In this document: positions 19,208 to 27,854 of the stretch, in pieces | How positions within the stretch are numbered: position 1 is the stretch's first letter | How the letters are laid out: each line of letters starts with the position of its first letter | Assembly (NCBI RefSeq): GCF_002086485.1 | Contig: NZ_MVHF01000010.1 | Location: 124,001 to 188,000, forward strand | Source of the DNA: Mycobacterium aquaticum | GTDB taxonomy: Bacteria; Actinomycetota; Actinomycetes; Mycobacteriales; Mycobacteriaceae | Direction: 5' to 3' | Length of the DNA: 64,000 nt | Made by a program: the position numbers and the translations under genes | The notes under the pieces: model-generated | What the model was told of the DNA's origin: nothing | The model's database searches: none | What the model saw: the letters and a program-made list of their open reading frames with translations, nothing else

Positions 19208-19546
19208 TCAGTACTTCACGCAGCTGGTCAACATCTGCGTGAAGACCGGAAGGGCCTGTGCCGCTCCCTGATTGTTCTTGATCTGGTTCAGCAGGTTGAC
19301 GCGCTGGTCCCGCGGCGAGCTGAGGAACACCCGCAGGAACTGCTGGTTGGGCGGCGACTGGTCAAGGTACTGCGCGGCCATCGGATTCTCCGCGTGGACC
19401 GCCGCCATCGCCTGCTCGTACGTACACGGTGAGTCGACCATCGGGCCGATGTCGGGTTGCGCGGATGCGAGACCCGCCCCGGCCGACAACGACAACGCCA
19501 GGCCCCCCACCGTGACGGCGAGCGTATTCAGCGAAAATTTCTTCAT
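19208..19546 (-). CDS. Secreted hemophore-related protein
   Basis: Small exported protein of 112 residues. A Sec signal peptide (MKKFSLNTLAVTVGGLALSL, then SAGAGLASA with cleavage before QPDIG) is followed by a mostly helical domain with two cysteines (SPCTYEQAM and the terminal LTSCVKY), likely a disulfide. The pattern PCTYEQAMAAVHAENP and FLSSPRDQRVNLLNQI resembles the mycobacterial hemophore-related family (Rv0203-like helical proteins); haem binding is not shown by the sequence. A strong GAGGAGGGG ribosome site precedes the ATG at 19546. Its place inside the GPL locus is curious, and no functional link is evident. Confidence 0.75.
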   Translation of the reverse strand: MKKFSLNTLAVTVGGLALSLSAGAGLASAQPDIGPMVDSPCTYEQAMAAVHAENPMAAQYLDQSPPNQQFLRVFLSSPRDQRVNLLNQIKNNQGAAQALPVFTQMLTSCVKY

Positions 19547-19741
19547 CGTTCAGTCCCCTCCTCGTAACTGACAACATCAACTGTAGCCATGCAGCCAAGA
19601 CCTGAAACCGGGCCAGCCGATCGGCTGAGCCACCACCAACTCATCAGCCGCAAACTCTTGCACCGGGTGTAGCACCCGTAACTGTTTATCTCTCAGAGTT
19701 TCCGGCGCGTTACCACGGTATCCGGTTACAGTGAGTGTCGG

Positions 19742-20608
19742 CTAGTTTCGCTCCAACAATTCCAGCAGGTAACTGCCGTATCCGGATTTGAGCAGCTCCT
19801 TGGCTCGGGCTGCGAGTTGGTCGTCGTCGATAAAGCCCGCCCGCCAGGCAATTTCTTCGGGAACGCTGACTTTCAAACCTTGGCGGAGTTCGATGGTTCG
19901 CACGAAATCGCTGGCGTCCAGCAGTGAATCGAACGTGCCGGTGTCGAGCCACGCGGTGCCGCGCGGCAGCACCTCGACGGAAAGCTGGCCCCGGTTCAGG
20001 TAGGTCTGGTTCACCTCGGTGATCTCGTACTCGCCGCGGGCAGATTTCCGCAGCGACCGGGCGATATCGATGACGTTGTTGTCGTAGAAATACAGACCTG
20101 GGATCGCATAGTGGGACTTCGGCGTCGCCGGCTTCTCCTCCAGCGACAGCGCCGTACCGTCGGCCCCGAACTCGACCACGCCGTACGCGGACGGGTTGGC
20201 CACCCAGTACGCGAAAACAGCGCCACCACTGACATTCTCGAACCGCTTCAGGCTCGTGCCCAAGCCGGGCCCATAGAAGATGTTGTCACCTAGAGCGAGC
20301 GCGACCGTGTTGTTGCCGATATGGTCTGCGCCGATCACAAATGCCTGCGCAAGGCCCTCGGGCTCCTTCTGTACCGCGTAGCGCAAATTGACGCCGAATG
20401 CGGAACCGTCGCCGAGGAGCCGCTCGAACGCGGGTGCGTCAGCCGGTGTGGTGATCACCAGGATGTCGCGGATGCCCGCCATGATCAAAGTGGACAGCGG
20501 GTAGTAGATGAGCGGCTTGTCGTACACCGGTAGCAGCTGCTTGCTGACACCCATCGTGATCGGGTGTAGCCGGGTGCCAGAGCCACCGGCGAGAATGATG
20601 CCGTGCAT
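19742..20608 (-). CDS. rmlA: Glucose-1-phosphate thymidylyltransferase RmlA
   Basis: Cytosolic enzyme of 288 residues making dTDP-glucose from dTTP and glucose-1-phosphate, the first step to dTDP-L-rhamnose and dTDP-6-deoxytalose. The N-terminal nucleotide-binding signature [20 protein letters not shown] (residues 8-27) is intact, followed by [22 protein letters not shown] and [19 protein letters not shown]. Length and C-terminal helical part fit the short RmlA class. RBS AAGGGAA precedes the ATG at 20608. RmlB, C and D are not in the window, so the rest of the pathway must come from housekeeping copies elsewhere. Confidence 0.95.
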   Translation of the reverse strand: MHGIILAGGSGTRLHPITMGVSKQLLPVYDKPLIYYPLSTLIMAGIRDILVITTPADAPAFERLLGDGSAFGVNLRYAVQKEPEGLAQAFVIGADHIGNNTVALALGDNIFYGPGLGTSLKRFENVSGGAVFAYWVANPSAYGVVEFGADGTALSLEEKPATPKSHYAIPGLYFYDNNVIDIARSLRKSARGEYEITEVNQTYLNRGQLSVEVLPRGTAWLDTGTFDSLLDASDFVRTIELRQGLKVSVPEEIAWRAGFIDDDQLAARAKELLKSGYGSYLLELLERN

Positions 20609-20812
20609 GTCTATTCCCTTATCAGGTAAGCATTCGTCGAGTCACGCGAACACAAAGTCCACCATATCGTGACAAGATCCGCGGAATACGGCGATACCGC
20701 GCCGTACCCCGCGGTCCAGCCCGGCTGCCGACCGTATCGGCCGCGCGCAGTCCTCGCGAAGCACGCTGAATTGTGAAGGCTGACAGGTCAACCGGCGTCC
20801 TGCTGAAGCGTC

Positions 20813-21790
20813 CTAGACCCAGGTCCCCTTCCGACGGTGGGCAATCGCGCGCAGTTCGAGGATCGGTTTGGCGATGGAGGGACGGACGAGCTTGTTGAGC
20901 ACCCCGTCCTGATAGCCACGGGAACAGTCGAACGCTTTGCGGAAATCGTGTTCGGTGGCCTGATATGCCTCGAAAACCCGGTCGAGCGTCGCCAGGTCGA
21001 GGTCGCCGTCCACGGCGGCTGCCCGCATCGCTTCGTAAACTTCCGACACCCAGTCGGTACCGAAGCGGTCCACCACTTCGGCACTGTGTCGCTGGCGGTG
21101 CAGGCCCTGTGCGAGGAACTCATCGATCGGGGCCTCATCGGGAGGTGTCAGATCGACGCCGAGCGCAGCGGAGATCCGCTTTGTCTCGCGTCGCCAGTCG
21201 TCGAGCAGGTTGGAGTATTCGACGAACGCACGCGGTATATCTCGCGTGTAGCGCTCGGCCAACAGGTTGCCTTTCAGCCACAGAGCGCTCGTTAGCTCCG
21301 GCGTGGCCTTGACGGCAGCCCCGAGAGACGCGACGACTTCTTCCGGATGACGCACGGAGATCACAGCCGAGATGTCGTAGCCGGCCTGGCGCGCCGCCTG
21401 GAACCACATGTCGTGGAGCACGCCGATGGTGAGCTCCTTGATCACCACAAGCGGTGCCGGTGGCAACTTGTCCAGGAACGCACCGATCTCCGCGACGTAT
21501 GCGGACTTCTCGTCGGCGGTGAACTCTCCTTCTTCGAGCAGCTTGAAAGACGGGTCCCACCAGGCGCTTCCATGGCGGTCGAGGATCGCTCTGTTGAGGA
21601 GCAGGGCTGCGCGAGGCTCCCAATAGCCACGTGGGTTGCCGGTGTCGGCGCCCATCATGCCGGTCGGGAGAGCAGCGCCGCACAGTGACAGAACGCGGGT
21701 GAGCGCCGAAGTGCCAGATCTTCCCATTCCCAAGACGAACAGAATCACGGGGCGGGCAGACGGTCGGTGTTGCTGGCTCGGCACTGTCAT
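20813..21790 (-). CDS. Sulfotransferase-family protein
   Basis: Predicted PAPS-dependent sulfotransferase of 325 residues. Near residues 14-30 it has FVLGMGRSGTSALTRVLSL, the 5'-phosphosulfate-binding loop of bacterial sulfotransferases, then NPRGYWEP and the LNRAILDRHGSAWWDPSF segment. A second PAPS-contact region is plausible around VISVRHPEEVVASL (residues about 140-153), matching the R.P...V.S pattern of the 3'-phosphate site. RBS AAAGGAGA precedes the ATG at 21790. It lies upstream of rmlA on the same strand, separated by about 200 bases. In this setting the likely acceptor is a GPL sugar or lipid hydroxyl, but a trehalose- or protein-directed role cannot be excluded. Confidence 0.8.
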   Translation of the reverse strand: MTVPSQQHRPSARPVILFVLGMGRSGTSALTRVLSLCGAALPTGMMGADTGNPRGYWEPRAALLLNRAILDRHGSAWWDPSFKLLEEGEFTADEKSAYVAEIGAFLDKLPPAPLVVIKELTIGVLHDMWFQAARQAGYDISAVISVRHPEEVVASLGAAVKATPELTSALWLKGNLLAERYTRDIPRAFVEYSNLLDDWRRETKRISAALGVDLTPPDEAPIDEFLAQGLHRQRHSAEVVDRFGTDWVSEVYEAMRAAAVDGDLDLATLDRVFEAYQATEHDFRKAFDCSRGYQDGVLNKLVRPSIAKPILELRAIAHRRKGTWV

Positions 21791-22342
21791 GAATGGTCTC
21801 CTTTGGTTAGGCAGATTTCACTGCGGACGCGCGCTGACAATCACCGGCCGCTCGGTGTGTGTTACTTCGCTGACTGAACTCGTGATCATTTGCTATCTGT
21901 CAAAAATATGGCCGAAAGCGGTGGTGATCTTTCCATGCCGACGGCAAGATGTTTCACCCAACAAGGCCCAGCAGGCTTGTCGCAGAGAACATCGCACGCG
22001 TTCCGCCATCGCATGACGGTGCTGCGTCGACTGCCCCGGCTTGATAAGAATATGCGATGTGCTCGGCGAATAGTGTTACTGCACTGAAAAATTGCGTTCA
22101 GTTCCGAATGATCGGTGGCTGCGAGGGGGCGTGTGGATACGGTCCGACGACGAAGGTGTGGTCGGGGCAGAGTTCGCTGAACAGAGATGCGCAAACCTCA
22201 AGCCGCATGGGTGAACAGCGCACAGCGGCCATTCGATATTTTGCAATGCGGCCCGCCATCCGTTTTCTGCAAGAGGAATCTCGGTTAGCCAGGCAGTTCG
22301 GAAAAGATCAGTGGGCAGCGGCGACACGGTAGCGTGGCGTCG
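21791..22342. promoter_or_regulatory. Divergent intergenic region between sulfotransferase and gap-like gene
   Basis: About 550 bases with lower GC than the flanking genes, especially 21880-22110. It must hold the promoters of the leftward sulfotransferase and the rightward gap-like gene. Short open frames exist (for example 22057-22332) but none has mycobacterial codon use, a ribosome site or a recognisable product. No hairpin or repeat of note was seen. Confidence 0.4.
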
Positions 22343-23137
22343 GTGTGGAGCTCGGTGCTGGGACTGGCGCTCATGGGTGCGCTCAACCCGGTGCGTCTCG
22401 GCGTGACCCTGTTGCTCATCTCCCGGCAACGCCCGGCGCAGAACCTCTTGGTCTTCTGGTCCGGGTGTCTGGTGGCGAGCATCCTGTCGATTCTCGCGCC
22501 GTTGATGGTCCTTCACTTCACCCCGGGTCTGGACGAGTTGACCCATGACTTGTCCACTCCGGCAACGAGTTCCAGCGTCGGACACTTCCAGATCGGGTTC
22601 GGTGCGTTCGCACTGACCATCGCCGCGCTGCTGATGGCACGGTCACGAGCCCGGCAAGGCGCGAACGCGCAGATACCCGGGACGAGCAAGCTGATCCTGG
22701 CGCTCGACCCGCGTGCTTCCACCGGAAGTGCCGGATCGGACGGCGACGGTGCGGATGTCCCGTCGAAGGTGGGGTCTGCGATTCGGCGCCTGATCACCCG
22801 CGCCAGGAACGCCTGGGAGAACGGATCGCTGTGGGTGGCGTTCGTGATCGGGCTGGCGATGGGACCGGCCCCCGAGATCGTTCTGCTTGTCTTGGCCACC
22901 ATCGTGACGTCGGGAGCGGCGATCGGCGCCCAGCTCAGCACCGCCATCGCATACATCGTGGGGGTTCTGGGTGTCGTCGAGATAGTGCTCGTCAGTCACC
23001 TGTTGGCGCCGGTGAGAACTGAGGCCGTACTGCGGCGGCTGCGTGGATGGGCACTGGCTCACCGCCAGCAGATCCTCGCCGTCATCTTCACGGTGATCGG
23101 CGTATCGGCTGTCCTGAGGGGCGTGGGTCTCCTCTGA
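22343..23137 (+). CDS. Gap-like membrane protein (paralogue of GPL addressing protein)
   Basis: Integral membrane protein of 264 residues with about six hydrophobic segments. It is a clear paralogue of the gap gene at 53856: both start with a WS..LG.AL..ALNP motif, continue with LLISR.RP.QNL..FW..C, have a variable hydrophilic linker in the middle, then WE(N/S)G(S/A)LWV and a final GWALxHRxQIL segment. GTG at 22343 is chosen because it aligns with the Gap start; a GTG nine bases upstream is also in frame. Gap is required in M. smegmatis to move GPLs to the surface. This copy stands at the head of the sugar-tailoring block and may do the same for a variant lipid. Confidence 0.82.
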   Translation: MWSSVLGLALMGALNPVRLGVTLLLISRQRPAQNLLVFWSGCLVASILSILAPLMVLHFTPGLDELTHDLSTPATSSSVGHFQIGFGAFALTIAALLMARSRARQGANAQIPGTSKLILALDPRASTGSAGSDGDGADVPSKVGSAIRRLITRARNAWENGSLWVAFVIGLAMGPAPEIVLLVLATIVTSGAAIGAQLSTAIAYIVGVLGVVEIVLVSHLLAPVRTEAVLRRLRGWALAHRQQILAVIFTVIGVSAVLRGVGLL

Positions 23138-23437
23138 ATTCCGCAGCGCGCTTCGTCGAGCATGCTGAATTACCGAGATTCATAACGGATCTGAGTAGCG
23201 ACCCGCCGACATCGGATGACCCCTATCGCTTTGCCTCATCTCCTCATCGGGGCAGGTGATCCAGCGAAGACCGCGACTTTGATTTGCTGAGCAGTTTGCT
23301 CGCACATGCTTGGCGCGCGCAGAGCGCGCTGGGCGGGACTTGTGGTGCTGATGTGTCGATAGGCTATCCCTGTGACTTGCAACGATTCTCGTGATACGAA
23401 CCGCAGCCATGTCGGCTGTCCATAGGATCACGTGACT
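23138..23437. promoter_or_regulatory. Intergenic region before the first methyltransferase
   Basis: Three hundred bases between the gap-like gene and the methyltransferase. The part at 23150-23240 is A/T-richer. No gene, strong hairpin or repeat was recognised. It probably carries a promoter for the methyltransferase. Confidence 0.35.
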
Positions 23438-24250
23438 ATGGCCATGTTCCGATTGACATTGCTGCCGAAACCGCCGTTCATATTTCGCCGCTATCCGTAC
23501 AGGGGCCGCGGGCGGATGCTCGAAGCGCTGGGGCCCGATCTCGCGCGGCCCGTGGTCATGAGTGCGGACGACAGTCCTCCGGAGGAGACCGCCATCGGAC
23601 GGATCTTCAGCGAGACCGAGAACGTGCACAAGCTGCGTCACTACCTTCCGATCTACGAGTCCGTTCTGGCCAGGACCGAGCGGATGCTCGAGATCGGTGT
23701 GGACAGGGGCGGGTCATTGCGCATGTGGCGGGAATATCTGCCCAAGGCCACGATCGTCGGACTCGACTTCAATCCGAAGTCCGCCCAATACGACGCCCCG
23801 GAAGACGACATTCATGTGCGCATCGGGGATCAAACCGACACCGGATTTCTGGGCCGCGTGCTGGACGAGTTCGGCCCGTTCGACACGATTCTCGACGACG
23901 GCGGGCATCAACCCAGTCAGATGATCGGTTCGTTCCAATATCTGTTCCCGCGATTGGCGCCCGGTGGGGTGTATGCCGTCGAGGACGTTTGCGCCAACTA
24001 TTGGACGGGTTACCGCGACCGCTCCGAATCGTTCATAGATTTCACCCGATGGTTGATGGATGCGATGCACGCGCCGTACATGAAGATGTCGTCGGTGTTC
24101 GAGTTCATGGAGGGCCACCCGAAGCGGGTCAGGGAGGTGGAGGTGCCGTTGGCGGCAACCATCATCGACCGCATCGAGGTGTTTGACTCGGTCGTGGTGG
24201 TCCATCGTGCCGCCGAACCGAAGCACTTGTCCCGTGCGGCTTTCCGATGA
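23438..24250 (+). CDS. TylE/MycE-type metal-dependent sugar O-methyltransferase
   Basis: SAM-dependent methyltransferase of 270 residues. The SAM-binding loop is MLEIGVDRGGSLRMW, followed by IVGLDFNPKSAQYD. FDTILDDGGHQPSQMIGSF (D153-D154, H157) and GGVYAVEDVCANYW (E182-D183) correspond to the Mg-binding acidic residues and catalytic His of the MycE/TylE/ElmMI/OleY family, which O-methylate deoxysugars including rhamnose. In a GPL locus it fits one of the rhamnosyl O-methyltransferases (rmt group); methylation of the fatty acyl hydroxyl (Fmt role) is an alternative. ATG at 23438 has AGGA ten bases upstream; GTG 23432 and ATG 23444 are also in frame. Confidence 0.85.
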   Translation: MAMFRLTLLPKPPFIFRRYPYRGRGRMLEALGPDLARPVVMSADDSPPEETAIGRIFSETENVHKLRHYLPIYESVLARTERMLEIGVDRGGSLRMWREYLPKATIVGLDFNPKSAQYDAPEDDIHVRIGDQTDTGFLGRVLDEFGPFDTILDDGGHQPSQMIGSFQYLFPRLAPGGVYAVEDVCANYWTGYRDRSESFIDFTRWLMDAMHAPYMKMSSVFEFMEGHPKRVREVEVPLAATIIDRIEVFDSVVVVHRAAEPKHLSRAAFR

Positions 24251-24343
24251 ATTTGCAGCTTTGACAGTTTCTTGTCTTTGTTTGCCACACCCGCACCGAT
24301 CAGTGATAGCCCCATATCGTCGATGAAAGCGTGGGGCCAAACT

Positions 24344-24376
24344 CATTAGCCTGTTTTGCAACTCGACGTGAAGTTC
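24344..24376 (+). repeat. 33-bp upstream element, copy 1
   Basis: Begins CATTAGCCTGTTTTGCA and ends GAAGTTC. It matches the element at 30477-30509 at 26 of 33 positions without gaps. It lies 124 bases before the methyltransferase at 24501; copy 2 lies 112 bases before the methyltransferase at 30622. A shared promoter or operator is likely. Confidence 0.65.
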
Positions 24377-24434
24377 TGGCGATCTCGCCGAAAGTCTCTC
24401 GGCCCCAAGGACTGCCGTCACTTCAGAAAAGTTT

Positions 24435-24456
24435 TAGCGCCCTGTTCAGGGCGCTA
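24435..24456. terminator. Perfect hairpin (10-bp stem), terminator or attenuator
   Basis: TAGCGCCCTG-TT-CAGGGCGCTA, a perfect inverted repeat preceded by TTTT. It stands between the methyltransferase ending at 24250 and the one starting at 24501, downstream of the 33-bp element, so it could end the first transcript, attenuate the second, or be an operator. A two-base loop is tight, so the hairpin would open to a four-base or larger loop. Confidence 0.6.
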
Positions 24457-24500
24457 GTCTGTCACCGGGAGTACCGATTGAGGAGATAAGGGGCACTTTT

Positions 24501-25307
24501 TTGACCGTGACCGACCGTGGCACTCGATCCGCCTACCTGGACCTGCTTCGGCAGGACCTCACCAGGTACGGGGTCGACGAGTTGGTGCCTGTGGGATGGG
24601 CTCTCCTGCACCGTCCTGTCTTCAAGTTTGGCAACCTCATGCTCGTGCGCAAGCGGCCGTTCGATGCCCGCAAACGCGACTTGGGGCTGGATTGGCCGGC
24701 CGATGCGCTGACCATGATCGGTATGCAGCGGCTGACGAGTTTGCAGAACTGCATCGAGACGGTGCTCGCCGAAGAGATTCCTGGCGATCTCGTCGAGTGC
24801 GGCGTGTGGCGAGGCGGCGCTTCCATCCTGATGCGCGCAGTCCTGGCCGCATATGGAGACCAGACGCGGCAGGTCTGGCTGGCGGATTCGTTCGCGGGCG
24901 TACCCGCGCCTGACGCCGACAAGTACAAGGCCGACAAGGGCGACAAGCTGCACCTCGCTGCTCCAATCCTTGCGGTCCCCGAGAAGGAAGTGCGCGCGAA
25001 TTTCGAGCGTTACGGTCTGTTGGACGACAGGGTCCGTTTCCTTCCGGGCTGGTTCAAGGACACGTTGACCGACGCCCCCATCGAACAGATTGCGGTACTG
25101 CGCCTCGATGGCGACCTCTACGAATCCACGATCCAGGCGCTCGATGGGCTGTACTCGAGGCTGTCGCCGGGTGGCTTCTGCATCATCGACGATTACCACG
25201 CGATCGAAGGATGCCGGAAGGCCGTGACGGACTACCGGGCGAAGCACGGGATCACCGCAGAAATCGTCGAGATCGACGGCACGGGCGTGCTCTGGCGTAA
25301 GGAGTGA
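24501..25307 (+). CDS. TylF/MycF-type sugar O-methyltransferase
   Basis: SAM- and Mg-dependent methyltransferase of 268 residues in the TylF/MycF/NovP family. It has the SAM region GDLVECGVWRGGASILM, VWLADSFAGVPAPD, the metal site RLDGDLYEST (D203, D205) and GGFCIIDDYHAIEGC (D230-D231). GPL loci carry such enzymes for rhamnose 3-O-methylation (Mtf1/Rmt3 type), so that role is likely. TTG at 24501 is the chosen start, with AAGGGG eight bases upstream; GTG at 24507 is the alternative. The 33-bp element and the hairpin lie in its leader region. Confidence 0.88.
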   Translation: MTVTDRGTRSAYLDLLRQDLTRYGVDELVPVGWALLHRPVFKFGNLMLVRKRPFDARKRDLGLDWPADALTMIGMQRLTSLQNCIETVLAEEIPGDLVECGVWRGGASILMRAVLAAYGDQTRQVWLADSFAGVPAPDADKYKADKGDKLHLAAPILAVPEKEVRANFERYGLLDDRVRFLPGWFKDTLTDAPIEQIAVLRLDGDLYESTIQALDGLYSRLSPGGFCIIDDYHAIEGCRKAVTDYRAKHGITAEIVEIDGTGVLWRKE

Positions 25308-25442
25308 CGGACAGTCCACCATTTTCGGCGTTGTAGCGCTTACCCGGTCACGGTCCGTCGCCTTCGGACGTGAGCGCGGGGTGAGGCGCGCTTCGTCGGG
25401 CGACCGGCCGTCACGGGAAAGACTGAAAGGCTTCGAACTGCG

Positions 25443-26711
25443 ATGAAATTTGTGTTGGCGAGTTACGGGACGCGGGGCGACATCGAACCGTCCATCGTCG
25501 TCGCTCGCGAACTGGTGCGCAGAGGGCACGAAGTGAACATCGCGGTTGCGCCGGATTCGGTCGGATTCGTCGAGGCGGCTGGACTTCCCGCCGTCGCCTT
25601 CGGCCTCGACACGCGAACCTGGCTCGACATCTACCGCAACTTCTGGACGTCGTTCTTTCGCGGCTTCTGGAAGATCCGGGAGATGAGGCGACTCTGGCGC
25701 GAGATGTGGACGTTGAGCGATCAGTGCTGGGCACAGATCAATGAGACGCTGACATCGCTCGCCGACGGTGCCGACGTGTTGATCGCCGGACAGGCCTACC
25801 AGGAGCCGGCCGCCAATGTCGCGGAGTACTACGGCATTCCACTGGTCACGTTGCACCATGTGCCGATTCGTGCCAACGGCAGGCTGGTGACCATCCTGCC
25901 CGCGCCGCTGGGCCGCGCCGCGATGACGGTGTTCGACTGGCTGACTTGGCTGCTCAACAAGAAGGTCGAGGACACGCAACGGCGCGAGCTGGGCTTGCCG
26001 AAGGCAACCGGCCCGACATCGCAGCGAGTCGCCGGCCGTGGGGCGCTGGAAGTCCAGGCGTACGACGAGGTCTGCTTTCCCGGCCTCGCCGACGAATGGA
26101 GCAAATGGGACGGTCAGCGACCGTTCGTCGGGACACTGACGATGGAGCTGGCGACCAGCGTCGACGAAGAGGTCACGAACTGGATCGCTGCGGGAACCCC
26201 GCCGATCTGTTTCGGATTCGGCAGCATGCCGGTGGAATCTCCGGCCGACACGATCAGGATGATCAGTGCCGCCAGCGCCCAGTTGGGTCAGCGTGCTTTG
26301 GTGTGCGCGGGATACAGCGACTTCAGCGATGTGCCCCAATTCGATCACGTCAAGGTGGTCGGCGCGGTCAACTACGCGGCGATCTTCCCCGCCTGCCGCG
26401 CGGTGGTTCATCACGGGGGTTCGGGAACGACGGCGGCCAGCATGCGTGCCGGCGTCCCCACGCTGATCCTCTCGATGGATGCCAATCAAACGCTGTGGGG
26501 AGCGCAGCTCAAGCGGCTGAAAATCGGTACCACCCGGCGCTTTTCGGCCACTACACAGGAATCGCTGGTTGCCGACCTGCGTCGGATCCTCGCGCCGGAC
26601 TACGCCGTACGGGCGCGTGAGATCGCCTCGCGAATGAGCACGCCAGCTGAAAGTAATCACCGTGCGGCAAATCTCGTAGAGGATTTCGCTCGATTGAAAA
26701 GTACTGCCTGA
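25443..26711 (+). CDS. GT1-family GPL glycosyltransferase (Gtf-like)
   Basis: Glycosyltransferase of 422 residues with the GT-B fold. It starts MKFVLASYGTRGDIEPSIVV, the usual opening of GPL Gtf and sterol/macrolide glycosyltransferases. The C-terminal donor site is VVHHGGSGTTAASMRAGVP (H323-H324). GPL Gtf enzymes use dTDP-6-deoxytalose at allo-Thr or dTDP-rhamnose at alaninol; which of the two cannot be decided by eye. The gene at 32900-34153 is a paralogue with the same opening and donor motif. It is 135 bases after the methyltransferase and 45 bases before the next one, so it belongs to a tailoring operon. Confidence 0.9.
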   Translation: MKFVLASYGTRGDIEPSIVVARELVRRGHEVNIAVAPDSVGFVEAAGLPAVAFGLDTRTWLDIYRNFWTSFFRGFWKIREMRRLWREMWTLSDQCWAQINETLTSLADGADVLIAGQAYQEPAANVAEYYGIPLVTLHHVPIRANGRLVTILPAPLGRAAMTVFDWLTWLLNKKVEDTQRRELGLPKATGPTSQRVAGRGALEVQAYDEVCFPGLADEWSKWDGQRPFVGTLTMELATSVDEEVTNWIAAGTPPICFGFGSMPVESPADTIRMISAASAQLGQRALVCAGYSDFSDVPQFDHVKVVGAVNYAAIFPACRAVVHHGGSGTTAASMRAGVPTLILSMDANQTLWGAQLKRLKIGTTRRFSATTQESLVADLRRILAPDYAVRAREIASRMSTPAESNHRAANLVEDFARLKSTA

Positions 26712-26756
26712 CACGGGCAAACCGCCTCTCAGATGAGAGTTGAACCAGGAGGGGAA

Positions 26757-27764
26757 ATGAGCGAGGTTCGCAAGGAGTGCCGGGTGTGCGGCTCGGTAGG
26801 TCCTCATCGGACCATCACCGTCCGTGAGATGTACTACGGCACTCGGGAGTTGTTCGACTACTACATCTGCAAGGACTGCGAAACCCTGCAGATCGTGGAT
26901 GTACTCGAGGGCGAGGAGCTCGCGCGGCACTATCCACGCAAGTACTACTCATACACCGTTGCCGAACAGCCAGGGTTGTTCCAGTGGATGACGACGCAGC
27001 GGGATCGCTATGAACTGAACGAGAGGCGGCAGTTCGTTGGCGCCCTCGTCGCTGCGTTACCGCCGGGTGTTCGGTCGCTGATCGGCACGCGTGACGCCAG
27101 CGGAGATGTCATCAAAATGCTCGGTGACCTGAATCTCGCACGTGATGCGCGGATCCTCGATGTCGGCTGTGGCGGCGGTACGTTGCTCGACCGGTTGGCG
27201 CGGGCAGGCTTCACCGAGCTCACCGGCGCTGATCCGTTCATCGACGAGGACGGCGTGACGCCGTTGGGTGTTCCGCTGCTGAAGCGATTCATGAACGAAG
27301 TGACCGGCGAATTCGATCTCATCATGTTCAACCATTCGCTGGAGCATGTTCCGGATCCGGTCGAGACACTCAAGGCGGCCAACGAGCGGCTCGCACCCGG
27401 CGGCGTCTGCCTGGCGAGGCTGCCAACGACGTCGTCGGAAGCCTGGACCACGTATGGGAAACACTGGTGCCTGATCGATGCGCCTCGACACACGGTCATC
27501 CCGTCGCGCCGCGGTATGGAGCTCGCGGCCGAAACCGTCGGCCTGCGGGTGGAGAAGACCATCGACGACTCCAACTCGTCGCAGTTCTTCGGCAGTGAGG
27601 CATACCGCCGGGGCATTGCCCTGCCCGAATTGAACGGACTGGGCGCCATTTTCCGAAACTTCGGGGTGCGGCAGATGTTGGGTTGGGAACGACGCTCGGT
27701 CTCACTCAATCGGCAGGGCCGCGGCGACCAGGCAGGTTTTGTAATGCGGGCGGCATCGGCCTGA
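26757..27764 (+). CDS. Class I SAM methyltransferase with N-terminal zinc finger
   Basis: Methyltransferase of 335 residues. Residues 1-45 form a likely zinc knuckle (C8, C11, C38, C41: ECRVCG and YICKDC). A hydrophilic segment follows, then the SAM-binding core RILDVGCGGGTLLDRLARAG and the later FDLIMFNHSLEHVPDPVETL and ERLAPGGVC strands. The acceptor is unknown; in this cluster it is probably a sugar or lipid of the GPL. The ATG at 26757 is chosen because AGGAGGGG lies directly upstream; the ATG at 26733 would place that site inside the gene. The next gene follows after 90 bases. Confidence 0.85.
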   Translation: MSEVRKECRVCGSVGPHRTITVREMYYGTRELFDYYICKDCETLQIVDVLEGEELARHYPRKYYSYTVAEQPGLFQWMTTQRDRYELNERRQFVGALVAALPPGVRSLIGTRDASGDVIKMLGDLNLARDARILDVGCGGGTLLDRLARAGFTELTGADPFIDEDGVTPLGVPLLKRFMNEVTGEFDLIMFNHSLEHVPDPVETLKAANERLAPGGVCLARLPTTSSEAWTTYGKHWCLIDAPRHTVIPSRRGMELAAETVGLRVEKTIDDSNSSQFFGSEAYRRGIALPELNGLGAIFRNFGVRQMLGWERRSVSLNRQGRGDQAGFVMRAASA

Positions 27765-27854
27765 GCCGTCCGGCGCCTGCCGCGGGCGAATTTACTTGAT
27801 ACTCAGGATATCTCGACATGATCGAAGGTTCCCACGAACGGAAGGCGTCAGCTC

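Noticed and set aside
22057-22332. Short rightward frame before the gap-like gene
   Set aside because: No ribosome site, abnormal residue composition and no similarity; it lies in the likely promoter area.
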